Positions 20,062 to 28,169 of a stretch of 64,000 nucleotides of DNA are shown one piece after another. The notes below the pieces were generated by a model. That model was given only the letters and a program-made list of their open reading frames with translations, had not been told where the DNA came from and searched no databases. Source of the stretch: Mesorhizobium sp. 131-2-1 (lineage in GTDB: Bacteria; Pseudomonadota; Alphaproteobacteria; Rhizobiales; Rhizobiaceae); assembly GCF_016756535.1 (NCBI RefSeq), contig NZ_AP023247.1, positions 4,650,501 to 4,714,500 of the forward strand, in the 5' to 3' direction. The translations under genes were made by a program, and so were the position numbers. The number at the start of each line of letters is the position of its first letter. Position 1 is the first letter of the stretch.

Positions 20062-21594
20062 TCAGCGCGTCAGATCGAGCGCGGCGGAGAGATCGCCCAT
20101 CGGCGGCTGGTCGTTGTTGCGCAGCGCCTTGTCACGGGCGACGATGCCCGGCAGCACCGGCAGGTCGTAGCGTGCCGTGATGAAGCGCAGGATAGAGGTC
20201 GTATCGTATTGCGTGTGGTCGACGGTGCCCATCCTCGCATAGGGCGAGATGATGAAGGCGGGGATGCGATTGCCCGGACCCCAGCGGTCGGCCTTCGGCG
20301 GCGCGACATGATCCCAGAAGCCGCCATTCTCGTCATAGGTGACGACAACCAGCATGTGCGGCCATTGTGGGCTCTTCTCCAGATGCGACACGATATCGGC
20401 CAGATGCTTGTCGCCGCTGGTGACGTCGGCATAGCCGCCATGCTCGTTGAGATTGCCCTGCGGCTTGTAGAAGCTCACCGAGGGCAGCTTGCCTTCGTCG
20501 ATCGCCTTGATGAATTCCACACCGTCGAGGCCGCCGTCCTTCAGATGCTCCGCGCGCGCGGGCGTGCCTGGCGCGTAGGCCGCGAAATAGTTGAACGGCT
20601 GGTGGTGGAATTGGAAGTTCGGCACCGGCGTGGCGTTCTTGCCGTCGAGCGCCGCCTGCCAGGCGCCGGAATACCAGGCCCAGGAGATGCCCTTCAGCGA
20701 CAGCAGGTCGCCGATGGTGATCTCGTGCTGCGGCGGCAGCGTGGTGGGCGCCGCCGGATCGGCGAGCGCCTTGTCGCCGCCCTCGGCCGGCTTGTTGGCG
20801 CTCGGCTGGTAAGGCGGCTGCATGGTGTTGACGGCATAGAAGTCCGGCGTGATGGCGCCGTCATTGACGAATTTCGGCGCGCCGCCGAGCGCGGAGGGTG
20901 GTGAATTGTCGGCCGCCTTCAGCGTCACGCCGTCGGGCTCGACGACCGCGATCTGGCCCTTCACCGGGCTGGTATCGGCATGCGGATAGACCGGCACGCA
21001 GGCGCAGGCGAGCATGATGTGGTTGAGGAAGGAGCCGCCGAAGGCGCCCTGGAAGAAATTGTCGGCGAGCACGTATTTTTTGCCCACCGCCCACATCGGC
21101 AGCGCCGAGCCGTCATAGTGACCCATGACGAGGGAGCCGGAATCGGCCCAGGCAACGAACTTGTCGTTCCGGCCGGCGTCGATCTGCATCTGCTCCTGGT
21201 AGAAGCGGTGCCAGAGGTCGCGGGTGATGACGCCGGTGTTCTCATTGAAGCCCTTGGGATCGTCGATGGCGAAGCTGGCATTGGCGAGATGCGCGGTCTC
21301 GGCCTCCGTCACCGCCGGCGTCACGCCCTTGCCGGTCAGGCCGCCCCAGGCCGGCGGCAGTTCGGTGAGCGGCTTGCCATCGCGGTCAAGCTGGCGCGCC
21401 TGGTCGGCCGAGACATTGGCGAGGCCATTGGCGCCAGGGAAGCCGCCATAGAGATTATCGAAGCTGCGGTTCTCGGCATAGATGACGACGACGGTGTCGA
21501 TCTTGTCGTAGCCGGCGGGGGCCGCCTGCGCGGCGGCGGCGAGCGATACCAGGGCCGTGGAGGCCAGGCAGAGCGAGGAGAAAGACCTAGTCAT
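20062..21594 (-). CDS. secreted AcpA-type phosphoesterase (phospholipase C/acid phosphatase)
   Basis: A 510-residue protein with a signal peptide (LCLASTALVSLAAAAQA) and the phosphoesterase fold shared by phospholipase C and Francisella AcpA. The metal-site opening VVVIYAENRSFDNLYGGFPG and the later GNLNEHGGYADVTSGDKHL, TYDENGGFWDHVAPP and IPAFIISPYA blocks are all present. It likely removes phosphate from phospholipid head groups or other esters in the periplasm. It is divergent from the peroxidase at 21796; an inverted repeat between them resembles a Pho box. Confidence 0.87.
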   Translation of the reverse strand: MTRSFSSLCLASTALVSLAAAAQAAPAGYDKIDTVVVIYAENRSFDNLYGGFPGANGLANVSADQARQLDRDGKPLTELPPAWGGLTGKGVTPAVTEAETAHLANASFAIDDPKGFNENTGVITRDLWHRFYQEQMQIDAGRNDKFVAWADSGSLVMGHYDGSALPMWAVGKKYVLADNFFQGAFGGSFLNHIMLACACVPVYPHADTSPVKGQIAVVEPDGVTLKAADNSPPSALGGAPKFVNDGAITPDFYAVNTMQPPYQPSANKPAEGGDKALADPAAPTTLPPQHEITIGDLLSLKGISWAWYSGAWQAALDGKNATPVPNFQFHHQPFNYFAAYAPGTPARAEHLKDGGLDGVEFIKAIDEGKLPSVSFYKPQGNLNEHGGYADVTSGDKHLADIVSHLEKSPQWPHMLVVVTYDENGGFWDHVAPPKADRWGPGNRIPAFIISPYARMGTVDHTQYDTTSILRFITARYDLPVLPGIVARDKALRNNDQPPMGDLSAALDLTR

Positions 21595-21678
21595 GGGATG
21601 GTGCCTCGTGGCTTGGGGAATGGCTGGAGGGCGGCAATCGACGAACAAACAGGCGTGGAAGCAGCTACTGCGATGCCC

Positions 21679-21694
21679 TGTCACTTTTGTGACA
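21679..21694. promoter_or_regulatory. palindrome between phosphoesterase and peroxidase (possible Pho box)
   Basis: TGTCAC-TTTT-GTGACA is a perfect 6-4-6 inverted repeat about 85 bases upstream of the phosphoesterase. Read towards that gene it also matches the 11-base-spaced direct repeat of a PhoB site with one mismatch in the second half. Either reading gives a regulator site; PhoB would suit a phosphatase. Confidence 0.5.
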
Positions 21695-21795
21695 TTTTTC
21701 GCCACCGCGAACACGGTTGCGTGAGCACCGAGACCGGTCATCAATCCGTTGCACTGGGCACCTAGTTGCCGGGTGGGAAAACCGGACCGCGCCCC

Positions 21796-23055
21796 ATGAC
21801 GAGACGATGGAAAAGCCTGGCTATCGCGATCGCCACGGCGTCGATTTCCGGCTTCGCCGCGCCCGCGAACACGGCGGGCAGCACCCATCCCGGTCCGCTG
21901 TCGCGCGCGGGGGCCTATGCGCGGGCGCAGGCGCTGACTGCGCTCGGCCGCAAAATGTTCCTCGATCCGTCGCTGTCGGCCTCGGGCAGGCAGGCCTGCT
22001 CCTCCTGCCATGATCCCAACCACGCCTTCGGTCCGGTCTCGGCCGCGCCCGTCGAAATAGGCGGACCCAACCTCGACCGCCCGGGCCTGCGCGCCGTCCC
22101 GTCGCTGCGCTACCTGCAGGCGGCGCCCGCCTTCAGCGAGCACTTTTATGATTCCGAGGATGAGGGCGACGAGAGCGTCGACAACGGCCCGACCGGCGGG
22201 CTGACCTGGGACGGCCGCGCCGATCGCGGCCAGGAGCAGGCGAAGATCCCCCTGCTCTCGCCTTTCGAAATGGCCAACAAGGATGAGAGCGCTGTGGCCG
22301 CCGCCCTGAGCAAGGCCGCGTATGCGCAGGAGTTCAAAGCGGCGTTCGGCGACGACGTGTTCGAACGGCCGGATGCTGCCTTCGACGCCGCGGTCGAGGC
22401 GCTCGGCACCTTCGAGCAGAGCAGCGCCGACTTCTACCCCTATTCCAGCCGCTACGACGCCTTCCTCGCCGGCAAGGCGACGCTTACGACCCAAGAGCTG
22501 CGCGGCCGCGCCCTGTTCGAGGACGAGACCAAGGGCAATTGCGCAAGCTGTCACTTGGGCGAGCCCTCCAACAATGGCGAGCCGCCCCAATTCACCGATT
22601 ACGGCCTGATCGCCGTCGGCGTGCCGCGCAACCCGGCGATCCCGGCCAATGCCGATCCGGCCTATGTCGACCTTGGCATGTGCGGTCCGCTACGCACCGA
22701 CTTCAAGGGTCGGTCCGAATATTGCGGCCTGTTCAAAACGCCGACGCTGCGCAATGTGGCGCTGCGGAAGAGCTTCTTCCACAATGGCTATTTCCACACG
22801 CTGCGCGATGCGGTTGCCTTCTACGTCAGCCGCGACAGCGATCCCGGCCGCTGGTATCCGAAGAAGGCCGACGGCACGGTCGATAAATTCGACGACCTGC
22901 CAAAGGCTTATTGGGGAAACCTCAACACGGACCCGCCTTTCAACGGCAGGAAGCCGGGCGACAGGCCGGCGCTGACCGACGCTGAGATCGACGACATCGT
23001 CGCCTTCTTGGGCACGCTGACCGATGCGGACCAGCGAGGCGCCCCGGCCCATTGA
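21796..23055 (+). CDS. di-haem cytochrome c peroxidase family protein
   Basis: A 419-residue periplasmic protein with a signal peptide (LAIAIATASISGFAAPANTA) and two c-type haem sites, CSSCH near residue 68 and CASCH near 249. The family (CcpA/MauG) reduces hydrogen peroxide or oxidises protein residues using haem electrons. The later block TPTLRNVALRKSFFHNGYFHTL is the usual region near the second haem. The start at MTRRWKS was chosen because the signal begins there. The gene ends exactly where a decayed phytochelatin-synthase-like fragment starts. Confidence 0.88.
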   Translation: MTRRWKSLAIAIATASISGFAAPANTAGSTHPGPLSRAGAYARAQALTALGRKMFLDPSLSASGRQACSSCHDPNHAFGPVSAAPVEIGGPNLDRPGLRAVPSLRYLQAAPAFSEHFYDSEDEGDESVDNGPTGGLTWDGRADRGQEQAKIPLLSPFEMANKDESAVAAALSKAAYAQEFKAAFGDDVFERPDAAFDAAVEALGTFEQSSADFYPYSSRYDAFLAGKATLTTQELRGRALFEDETKGNCASCHLGEPSNNGEPPQFTDYGLIAVGVPRNPAIPANADPAYVDLGMCGPLRTDFKGRSEYCGLFKTPTLRNVALRKSFFHNGYFHTLRDAVAFYVSRDSDPGRWYPKKADGTVDKFDDLPKAYWGNLNTDPPFNGRKPGDRPALTDAEIDDIVAFLGTLTDADQRGAPAH

Positions 23056-23185
23056 GGCGGAGGACGTCCTTGACGTCAATCAGCGACACAAACCCTGGCT
23101 GATCGGGCGCGAGCGCCTGTTTTCGGCCATGGACACGGTCGATTCAGATGGCGACAGGCAGCGCGGTTTGCTGCCGATCGAGTGA
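23054..23185 (+). pseudogene. decayed C-terminal fragment of a phytochelatin-synthase-like gene
   Basis: From 23054 the sequence reads EAEDVLDVNQRHKPWLIG, then RERLFSAMDTVDSDGD, and ends LLPIE and TGA. This matches the last 40-odd residues of the protein at 13098 almost position by position, with a three-residue gap after EAED. DNA identity is also high. The upstream catalytic part is missing, and the fragment has no start of its own. It abuts the stop codon of the peroxidase, so it is a remnant joined there by deletion. Confidence 0.85.
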
Positions 23186-23358
23186 CGACGGATGCGATGC
23201 CCGGGCGCCTATCCAGGCATCTGCCCGATCTCGATGCCGAAAAGTTCAAAGGCGAAGGCTGGGCTTTAATATGAGATGTTGCTAATATGTTGACTTGCTC
23301 ACATGACTACAGCACGCCCGCTGCTACAGTGGGTGCTCTTCGCATGATGGGGTCTCAA

Positions 23359-23643
23359 ATGCGGTTCGTTGCAGTGCAGGAGCCGCCTGATACTTGGGCG
23401 GTGTTTGACACGAGGATTGACGAGCCTGCGGACTACGCTGGCTGCGTGCTTGCTGGTTTGACATTGCGTGAAGCCCAGTGGTTCGCGGCCGTAGCCAATG
23501 TTGGAACCTCAGGGCGGGGACGCAAACCCTTGGGCGTCGGCACCGGGTTGAGCTGGCGCCGGTCACCGGGGCCGTTTGAGGCAGACCTCGCCGGAGCAAT
23601 CCAGATTCGGGCAGTCGTGCCGGGGTCGCATCCTGGCCGGTAA
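23359..23643 (+). CDS. small hypothetical protein
   Basis: A 94-residue open frame from MRFVAVQEPPDTWAVFD. The first half looks like a real protein (alternating strands, then LTLREAQWFAAVAN, a helix), while the C-terminal half is rich in Gly/Arg and may be less constrained. Alternative ATGs lie at 23344 and 23347. I recognise no family. It stands alone between the decayed fragment and the RibD-fold gene. Confidence 0.4.
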   Translation: MRFVAVQEPPDTWAVFDTRIDEPADYAGCVLAGLTLREAQWFAAVANVGTSGRGRKPLGVGTGLSWRRSPGPFEADLAGAIQIRAVVPGSHPGR

Positions 23644-23747
23644 AGCGGAACGCAGACAATTCCCCGTCCCGCAGGAAAAGCCCAAGCGAACAAGCAGTTG
23701 AGAGGGCGCACTGCGAGACCGATTCAGGAGCACGCCTTGAGTGCCCC

Positions 23748-24335
23748 TCACACGGCCGGCGCGTAGCGGCTCACCACCATGCCGCTGGCATAGGCTTTCG
23801 AACCGATGAGCTTCAGCCTGGAGAAGCCGCCCCGGCCGAAGATGCGGCGGCCGGCGCCCAGCACCGCCGGATTGATGAACAGCTGGAATTCGTCGACCAG
23901 CCCGGCGGCAATCAGCGCCGAGGCGAAGCCGGCGCCGCCGAAGACGGCGATGTTGCCGCCCTCGCCCGCCCTCAGCCTAGTGACCTCGCGCGGCAGGTCG
24001 CCGCTTGCGACGGTCGTGCGCTCCCATCGCGTGGCCTTCAGCCTGTCGCTCAGCACCACCTTCTGCGCTTCGACGATGCGCTGGGCAAAGGCATAGAAGC
24101 GGTCCTTCGGGAATTTCGTCGCCGCCTTGCCCCAGTGGTTCAGATAGCCCTCCTCCGCCATCTTGCGGCTGAGCAGGATGGTGTCGATGTTTTCGAAGAC
24201 GGCGTTGAAGTCCTGCTTCAGCTCGTCGTCCCAAGCACTGTCGTCGCCCCACTCCCAGAGCTGCCAGAGATGGTCGTCCTCGGCACCGACGAAGCCGTCG
24301 ACCGACATCTGCATTTGCAGGATGAGTTTCTTCAT
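23748..24335 (-). CDS. dihydrofolate-reductase-fold (RibD C-terminal) protein
   Basis: A 195-residue protein of the RibD C-terminal/DHFR-like group: opening MKKLILQMQMSVDGFVGAED, ILLSRKMAEEGYLNHW, and the NADP-binding FGGAGFASALIAAGLVDEFQL near the C-terminus. These are NADPH-dependent reductases of unknown substrate, often found as stand-alone genes beside a regulator. It is divergent from an HxlR gene with about 100 bases between, so HxlR control is likely. Confidence 0.87.
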   Translation of the reverse strand: MKKLILQMQMSVDGFVGAEDDHLWQLWEWGDDSAWDDELKQDFNAVFENIDTILLSRKMAEEGYLNHWGKAATKFPKDRFYAFAQRIVEAQKVVLSDRLKATRWERTTVASGDLPREVTRLRAGEGGNIAVFGGAGFASALIAAGLVDEFQLFINPAVLGAGRRIFGRGGFSRLKLIGSKAYASGMVVSRYAPAV

Positions 24336-24372
24336 CTCCCGTCCCTCGTCGTGCTTCCAATCAATTTACTTT

Positions 24373-24433
24373 TGGAACCATTTGACGCACGAAGGCAATG
24401 GTGTCAATGGTAAAGTGATTTAAAAATGGAACC
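24373..24433. promoter_or_regulatory. direct TGGAACC repeats in the HxlR/RibD intergenic region
   Basis: TGGAACC occurs at 24373 and again at 24427, with AATGG-type half-sites between (AATGGTGTCAATGGT). One copy sits near each of the two divergent starts. These could be HxlR binding sites; the motif is not a published one known to me. Confidence 0.4.
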
Positions 24434-24439
24434 GTAGTT

Positions 24440-24856
24440 ATGTCGACCAGGGAACGGTCCGGCTGCCCGATCAGCCTGTCGCTCGAGCTGCTTGGCGACC
24501 GCTGGACGCTGCTCATCATCCGCGACCTGGTCTTCGCCGGGAAAAGGCATTTTCGCGAATTCCTGCAGTCGGACGAAGGCATCTCGTCGCGAACGCTCGC
24601 CGAGCGGCTGCAGACGCTGCAGGAGGAAGGCATCCTCACCCGCAGCGACGACCCGACCCACAGGCTGAAGGCGATCTACCGGCTGACCGAAGCCGGCATC
24701 CACCTTCTGCCGGTCCTGGCGACGCTCGGCGCCTGGGGCAGTAAATATCGCAAGGCCGACGATGACCTTGCTCAGATTGCCACTGAGCTGGCGGACGGCG
24801 GCGAGCCGGCTCTGGCGCGGGTAAAGGAGAGGCTGAGACAGGAATATTTGGGTTAG
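24440..24856 (+). CDS. HxlR-family transcriptional regulator
   Basis: A 138-residue winged-helix protein. CPISLSLELLGDRWTLLIIRDL carries the conserved N-terminal cysteine of the family, and SSRTLAERLQTLQEEGILTR is the recognition region. HxlR proteins often sense thiol-reactive or quinone stress through that Cys. It is divergent from the RibD-fold reductase, probably its target. Confidence 0.9.
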   Translation: MSTRERSGCPISLSLELLGDRWTLLIIRDLVFAGKRHFREFLQSDEGISSRTLAERLQTLQEEGILTRSDDPTHRLKAIYRLTEAGIHLLPVLATLGAWGSKYRKADDDLAQIATELADGGEPALARVKERLRQEYLG

Positions 24857-24930
24857 GCGCGGCGACGCAAATCGCCCACACTGACGCTATACGCCTGTGC
24901 GTCAGACTCAACTCGAACGGGATCGCCGCC

Positions 24931-25656
24931 ATGATCGTCCAGGCCTGCATCAACGGCGCCCGACCCGCCGACTTTCACGCCGCCCTGCCGCTTGACCCGG
25001 ACGCCATGGCGCGCGACGGCGCTGCTTCAACTGCGTCCGGCGCCGCCGAGCTGCATGTCCATGCGCGCGGCGCCGACGGGCAGGAAAGCCTGACGCCCGA
25101 AGCGGTGGACCGCACGGTGGCGACGCTGCGGCGCGCCTGTCCGGGCACGCTGATCGGTGTGTCGACCGGCGCCTGGATCGAAAAGGACGACCTGCGCACG
25201 CTGGTCGCCATCGCCGGCTGGGGAGAGCTGCCGGACTATGCCTCGGTCAATCTCAGCGAGACGGCCGCGCCTGTCGTGATGGAAAGCCTGCGCCAGCGCG
25301 GCATCGGCATCGAGGCGGGCCTGGCTTCCATCGCCGACGCCGAACGGCTGGTGGCGCTCGACCATGGCGGACGCGTGCTGCGCGTCCTGGTCGAGATTTC
25401 CGAACAGACGCTCGACGAGGCCTTCGCCGTTGCCGACGGCATCGAAGCGGTGCTGGCGCGAGCCGGCATCCGCCGCTCGATCCTGCTGCATGGCGAGAAC
25501 GCGACGGTGTGGCCCTTCGTCGAGCGGGCGGCAGCGCGGAAGTTTTCCACCCGTGTCGGGCTGGAGGACGGCAAGCACCTGCCGGACGGCAGCATTGCGG
25601 CGGGCAATCCGGCGCTGGTGGCAGCGGCGGTGCGGATTTATCGCGGCGTGAGGTGA
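24931..25656 (+). CDS. BKACE-family (beta-keto acid cleavage) enzyme
   Basis: A 241-residue TIM-barrel protein of the BKACE (DUF849) family, which condenses a beta-keto acid with acetyl-CoA. The metal-binding His-x-His is seen in AAELHVHARG, and the C-terminal GLEDGKHLPDG matches the usual end of the barrel, with Glu for metal binding near it. It is shorter than most members (which run to about 270-310 residues), mainly through trimmed loops. The start ATG follows GGGATCG. It stands alone, so no pathway can be inferred. Confidence 0.8.
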   Translation: MIVQACINGARPADFHAALPLDPDAMARDGAASTASGAAELHVHARGADGQESLTPEAVDRTVATLRRACPGTLIGVSTGAWIEKDDLRTLVAIAGWGELPDYASVNLSETAAPVVMESLRQRGIGIEAGLASIADAERLVALDHGGRVLRVLVEISEQTLDEAFAVADGIEAVLARAGIRRSILLHGENATVWPFVERAAARKFSTRVGLEDGKHLPDGSIAAGNPALVAAAVRIYRGVR

Positions 25657-25681
25657 ATCTCCCCACTTGCGGGGGAGATCA
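25656..25681 (+). repeat. GC-rich intergenic palindrome, copy 3 (partial)
   Basis: AATCTCCCC-ACTTGC-GGGGGAGAT, the first hairpin of the element found at 11749 and 11878, here without the second half. It starts at the stop codon of the BKACE gene and may act as its terminator. Confidence 0.6.
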
Positions 25682-25713
25682 GCCGTTTAGATCTCGCTGC
25701 CCTCAACTCAGCG

Positions 25714-26115
25714 TCAGCCGAATTTCGTCAGAGGCTCGGCGCGAATTTCGACCCACTCGCAGCGCCGGCTGTCGTGGTAGAAGGACTGGAACGGCGGCGG
25801 GAAGGACGGGTCGGCGAAGGCGCCGACGGGAATCGCGATCACGCCGGGCTGGGTGTCGATGCGGTAGTGGACGGTGGTGCCGCAATCCGGGCAGAAGCTG
25901 TAGCTGACGCGGCCGCCCTGCTCGCCGACGCGCGTGAATTGTGCCGCTCGCCCGTGGATCGCCACGTCACCTTCCTTGAACCGGCCATTGTAGCTGAAGG
26001 CACTGCCGGTGCGCCGCTTGCAGGCCAGGCAATGGCATACGGAAATGCGCACGATCTCGCCCGAGCAGACGGCCGAAAGCTGGCCGCAAGAGCATTCCGC
26101 GCGACGGGTGACCAT
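25714..26115 (-). CDS. GFA-family zinc protein
   Basis: A 133-residue protein of the glutathione-dependent formaldehyde-activating (GFA/CENP-V) family. Zinc ligands are seen as ECSCGQ, VCHCLACKRRTGS and FCPDCGTTVHYR. Most such proteins have no proven formaldehyde role and bind or open glutathione adducts. A second, distinct GFA gene lies at 27746. Confidence 0.88.
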   Translation of the reverse strand: MVTRRAECSCGQLSAVCSGEIVRISVCHCLACKRRTGSAFSYNGRFKEGDVAIHGRAAQFTRVGEQGGRVSYSFCPDCGTTVHYRIDTQPGVIAIPVGAFADPSFPPPFQSFYHDSRRCEWVEIRAEPLTKFG

Positions 26116-26240
26116 GACCGGCTCCTTTCAGCTCCGCCCGGGCTCGTCCGGGTCAGCGCAGATCGGCACCTTATTGAGTTCGGAAGCGCGGCGGAAGGAT
26201 ACTCTCGCCTGTCACGGGAGCGCTGCGGCTTGGTAGTGGG

Positions 26241-26501
26241 TCAGTTTGAAACTTGTCTCACCTGAACGTGGTTCAAGAGTGAGACAACATATCGTTCCAT
26301 CTCAAGCCTGCGAGCGGTATTCAAAATGCTTCTCCACGTATCTTGCGGATCAACGCCGGACGCGATCATGGCCGGCGCGTTGTGAAATGAGTCTGCAAGC
26401 ATACGTGCTTTGGGTAGATCATCGGTCGCGCGAATTTCGACGAGAACGATACCCAGAATCCTCAGGATATTTTCGTTCGTGATGGGTTGAGGATCAATCA
26501 A
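26241..26501 (-). CDS. small hypothetical protein, AT-richer than surroundings
   Basis: An 86-residue mostly helical protein from a TTG start behind AAGG. Sequence such as NENILRILGIVLVEIRATDDLPKARMLADSFHNAP looks like a real folded product. The region is clearly richer in A+T than its neighbours, suggesting recent arrival. No family recognised. Confidence 0.55.
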   Translation of the reverse strand: MIDPQPITNENILRILGIVLVEIRATDDLPKARMLADSFHNAPAMIASGVDPQDTWRSILNTARRLEMERYVVSLLNHVQVRQVSN

Positions 26502-26581
26502 TTGAGACGCCTTTTTTTCTGTTCGGGCCTCGAACCGCTGGCTTCTCAGCTTCCGTTGCCTCGATAAAATGACGGCCCTTG

Positions 26582-27574
26582 TCAGGCGCGCCAGGCCGCC
26601 AGATCCGCCAGGATTTGTGCCTTCACCGCGGGGTCGGCATAGCTCGCCCTGACCGATGTCGCGGCGAGATCGCGGATGGTTTCGCCATCCCAGCCGAAAG
26701 CCTCGGCGCAGGCGTCATAGGACGCCTCCAGCGTGGTGTCGAGCAGCGCCGGATCATCGGTGTTGATCGAGACGGGAACGCCGGCCTTACGCAAGGCGTC
26801 GATCGGGTGTTCGGCGATCGACCGGTAGAGGCCGAGAGTGACGTTGGAGACCGGGCAGACGCCAAGCGGGATCTGCCTTTCAGCCAGCAGGTCGACAAGG
26901 TCCGGCATCTCAATCGCCCGCACGCCGTGGTCGATGCGGTCGGCGCCAAGCAGTTCGATCGCGTCGCGCACGCCCTCCGGACCGCTCGACTCGCCGGCAT
27001 GGACGGTCCGCCGCAGGCCCGCCGCGCCAGCACGACGGAACGCCTCGGCAAAGCGCGGACCGGTCCGGCCGGCGGCGGCTTCGTTGCCGTCGATCGACAG
27101 CGCAACCACGCGCGGATGCCTGAGCCCGCTCAACAGTTCCACCAGCTCGATCGCTTCTTCCGCCGACTGGCTGCGCAGCAGGCTGACGCAAAGCCCGACC
27201 GGCGGGTGCCCATCCTGCTCTGCCGCCGCGAAGCCGGCGTCGAACGCGTCGATCATGCCCGGGATGTTGTTGTGCCAGTGCGGCCAGTGGGTCGGGTTGA
27301 CGATGACGTCGGCATAGCGCACGCCACTCCTGGCCATGCGCTGGGCGAACTTGTAGGCCGTGGTCGCCAGCTGCTCGCGCGTGCGGAACGTGCCGCACAG
27401 CCAGTCGAGCATCTCGAGGAAACTCTTCAGGTCATGCGCCTCGAACAGCCTGTCGCGCGGCGCGCGCAGCGGAATGCCGGACTCCTCGCAGTTGCGGATC
27501 ACGTCATCGGCCTCGAAACAGCCCTCGACGTGGATGTGCACCTCGGCTTTCGGCAAAGCGATGTAGTCGGTCAA
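26582..27574 (-). CDS. adenosine deaminase family enzyme
   Basis: A 330-residue TIM-barrel deaminase. Motifs: HIHVEG (metal His-x-His), HAGE (third His plus catalytic Glu), DRIDHGVRA and SINTDDPAL (catalytic Asp). It should deaminate adenosine or a related aminopurine in the cytoplasm. The TTG at 27574 was chosen because GGGAG precedes it and the conserved ALPKAEVHIH starts soon after; the upstream ATG adds unrelated residues. It is flanked by two GFA genes, with no clear operon. Confidence 0.87.
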   Translation of the reverse strand: MTDYIALPKAEVHIHVEGCFEADDVIRNCEESGIPLRAPRDRLFEAHDLKSFLEMLDWLCGTFRTREQLATTAYKFAQRMARSGVRYADVIVNPTHWPHWHNNIPGMIDAFDAGFAAAEQDGHPPVGLCVSLLRSQSAEEAIELVELLSGLRHPRVVALSIDGNEAAAGRTGPRFAEAFRRAGAAGLRRTVHAGESSGPEGVRDAIELLGADRIDHGVRAIEMPDLVDLLAERQIPLGVCPVSNVTLGLYRSIAEHPIDALRKAGVPVSINTDDPALLDTTLEASYDACAEAFGWDGETIRDLAATSVRASYADPAVKAQILADLAAWRA

Positions 27575-27745
27575 GAGACGTCTCCCGTGTTCGCTCGCCG
27601 CAATAGAGCACGAAAAGGCCCGAACCACGCTTCAAGAAACGATTGAAACAATTGTGCGAGGCGCCCGGCAATCGGGCGGGCAATTGCCGTGACGGTGCCC
27701 TTCGTTGTAGCCATTGCGACCGCTTGACTTTGAAGGAGACATGGC

Positions 27746-28138
27746 ATGGACCCAATCACCGGCGGCTGCCTGTGCGGCAACGTCCGCATTGTGGCGTCAG
27801 GTGCCCCGTATCGGGTCGGCATCTGCCACTGCCTCGACTGCCGCAAGCATCACGGAGCGCTCTTTTATGCCGCCGCTGTGTTCCCGCAGGAGGCGGTGAC
27901 GATCGAGGGCGAGACACGCGACTACGCCGGGCGGTATTTCTGTCCGCGTTGCGGCTCGTCCGTCTTCGCGCGCACCGGAGACGAGATCGAAGTTCACCTG
28001 GGCTCCCTGGATGCCCCTGACCAGCTTGTGCCGACCTACGAGCTCTGGACCGTCCGTCGCGAGTCCTGGTTGCCGCCGTTTCCGCTCGCCAGACGCTACG
28101 AGCGCGATCGCGACGCCGCAGGCCGTAACGAAGGTTAG
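27746..28138 (+). CDS. GFA-family zinc protein
   Basis: A 130-residue GFA/CENP-V-type protein. Zinc ligands are in GGCLCGNVR, CHCLDCRKHHGA and FCPRCGSSVF. It is only moderately similar to the GFA protein at 25714, so the pair is not a recent duplication. AAGGAG precedes the ATG. Function is open for this subfamily. Confidence 0.88.
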   Translation: MDPITGGCLCGNVRIVASGAPYRVGICHCLDCRKHHGALFYAAAVFPQEAVTIEGETRDYAGRYFCPRCGSSVFARTGDEIEVHLGSLDAPDQLVPTYELWTVRRESWLPPFPLARRYERDRDAAGRNEG

Positions 28139-28169
28139 GCCACGCCGTTCTGGCGGTCACGCCGGTGCC

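Noticed and set aside
20062..22590. 842-codon minus-strand open frame extending the phosphoesterase upstream
   Set aside because: The extra N-terminal part lies antisense to the peroxidase gene and has no family likeness; the signal peptide fixes the start at 21594.
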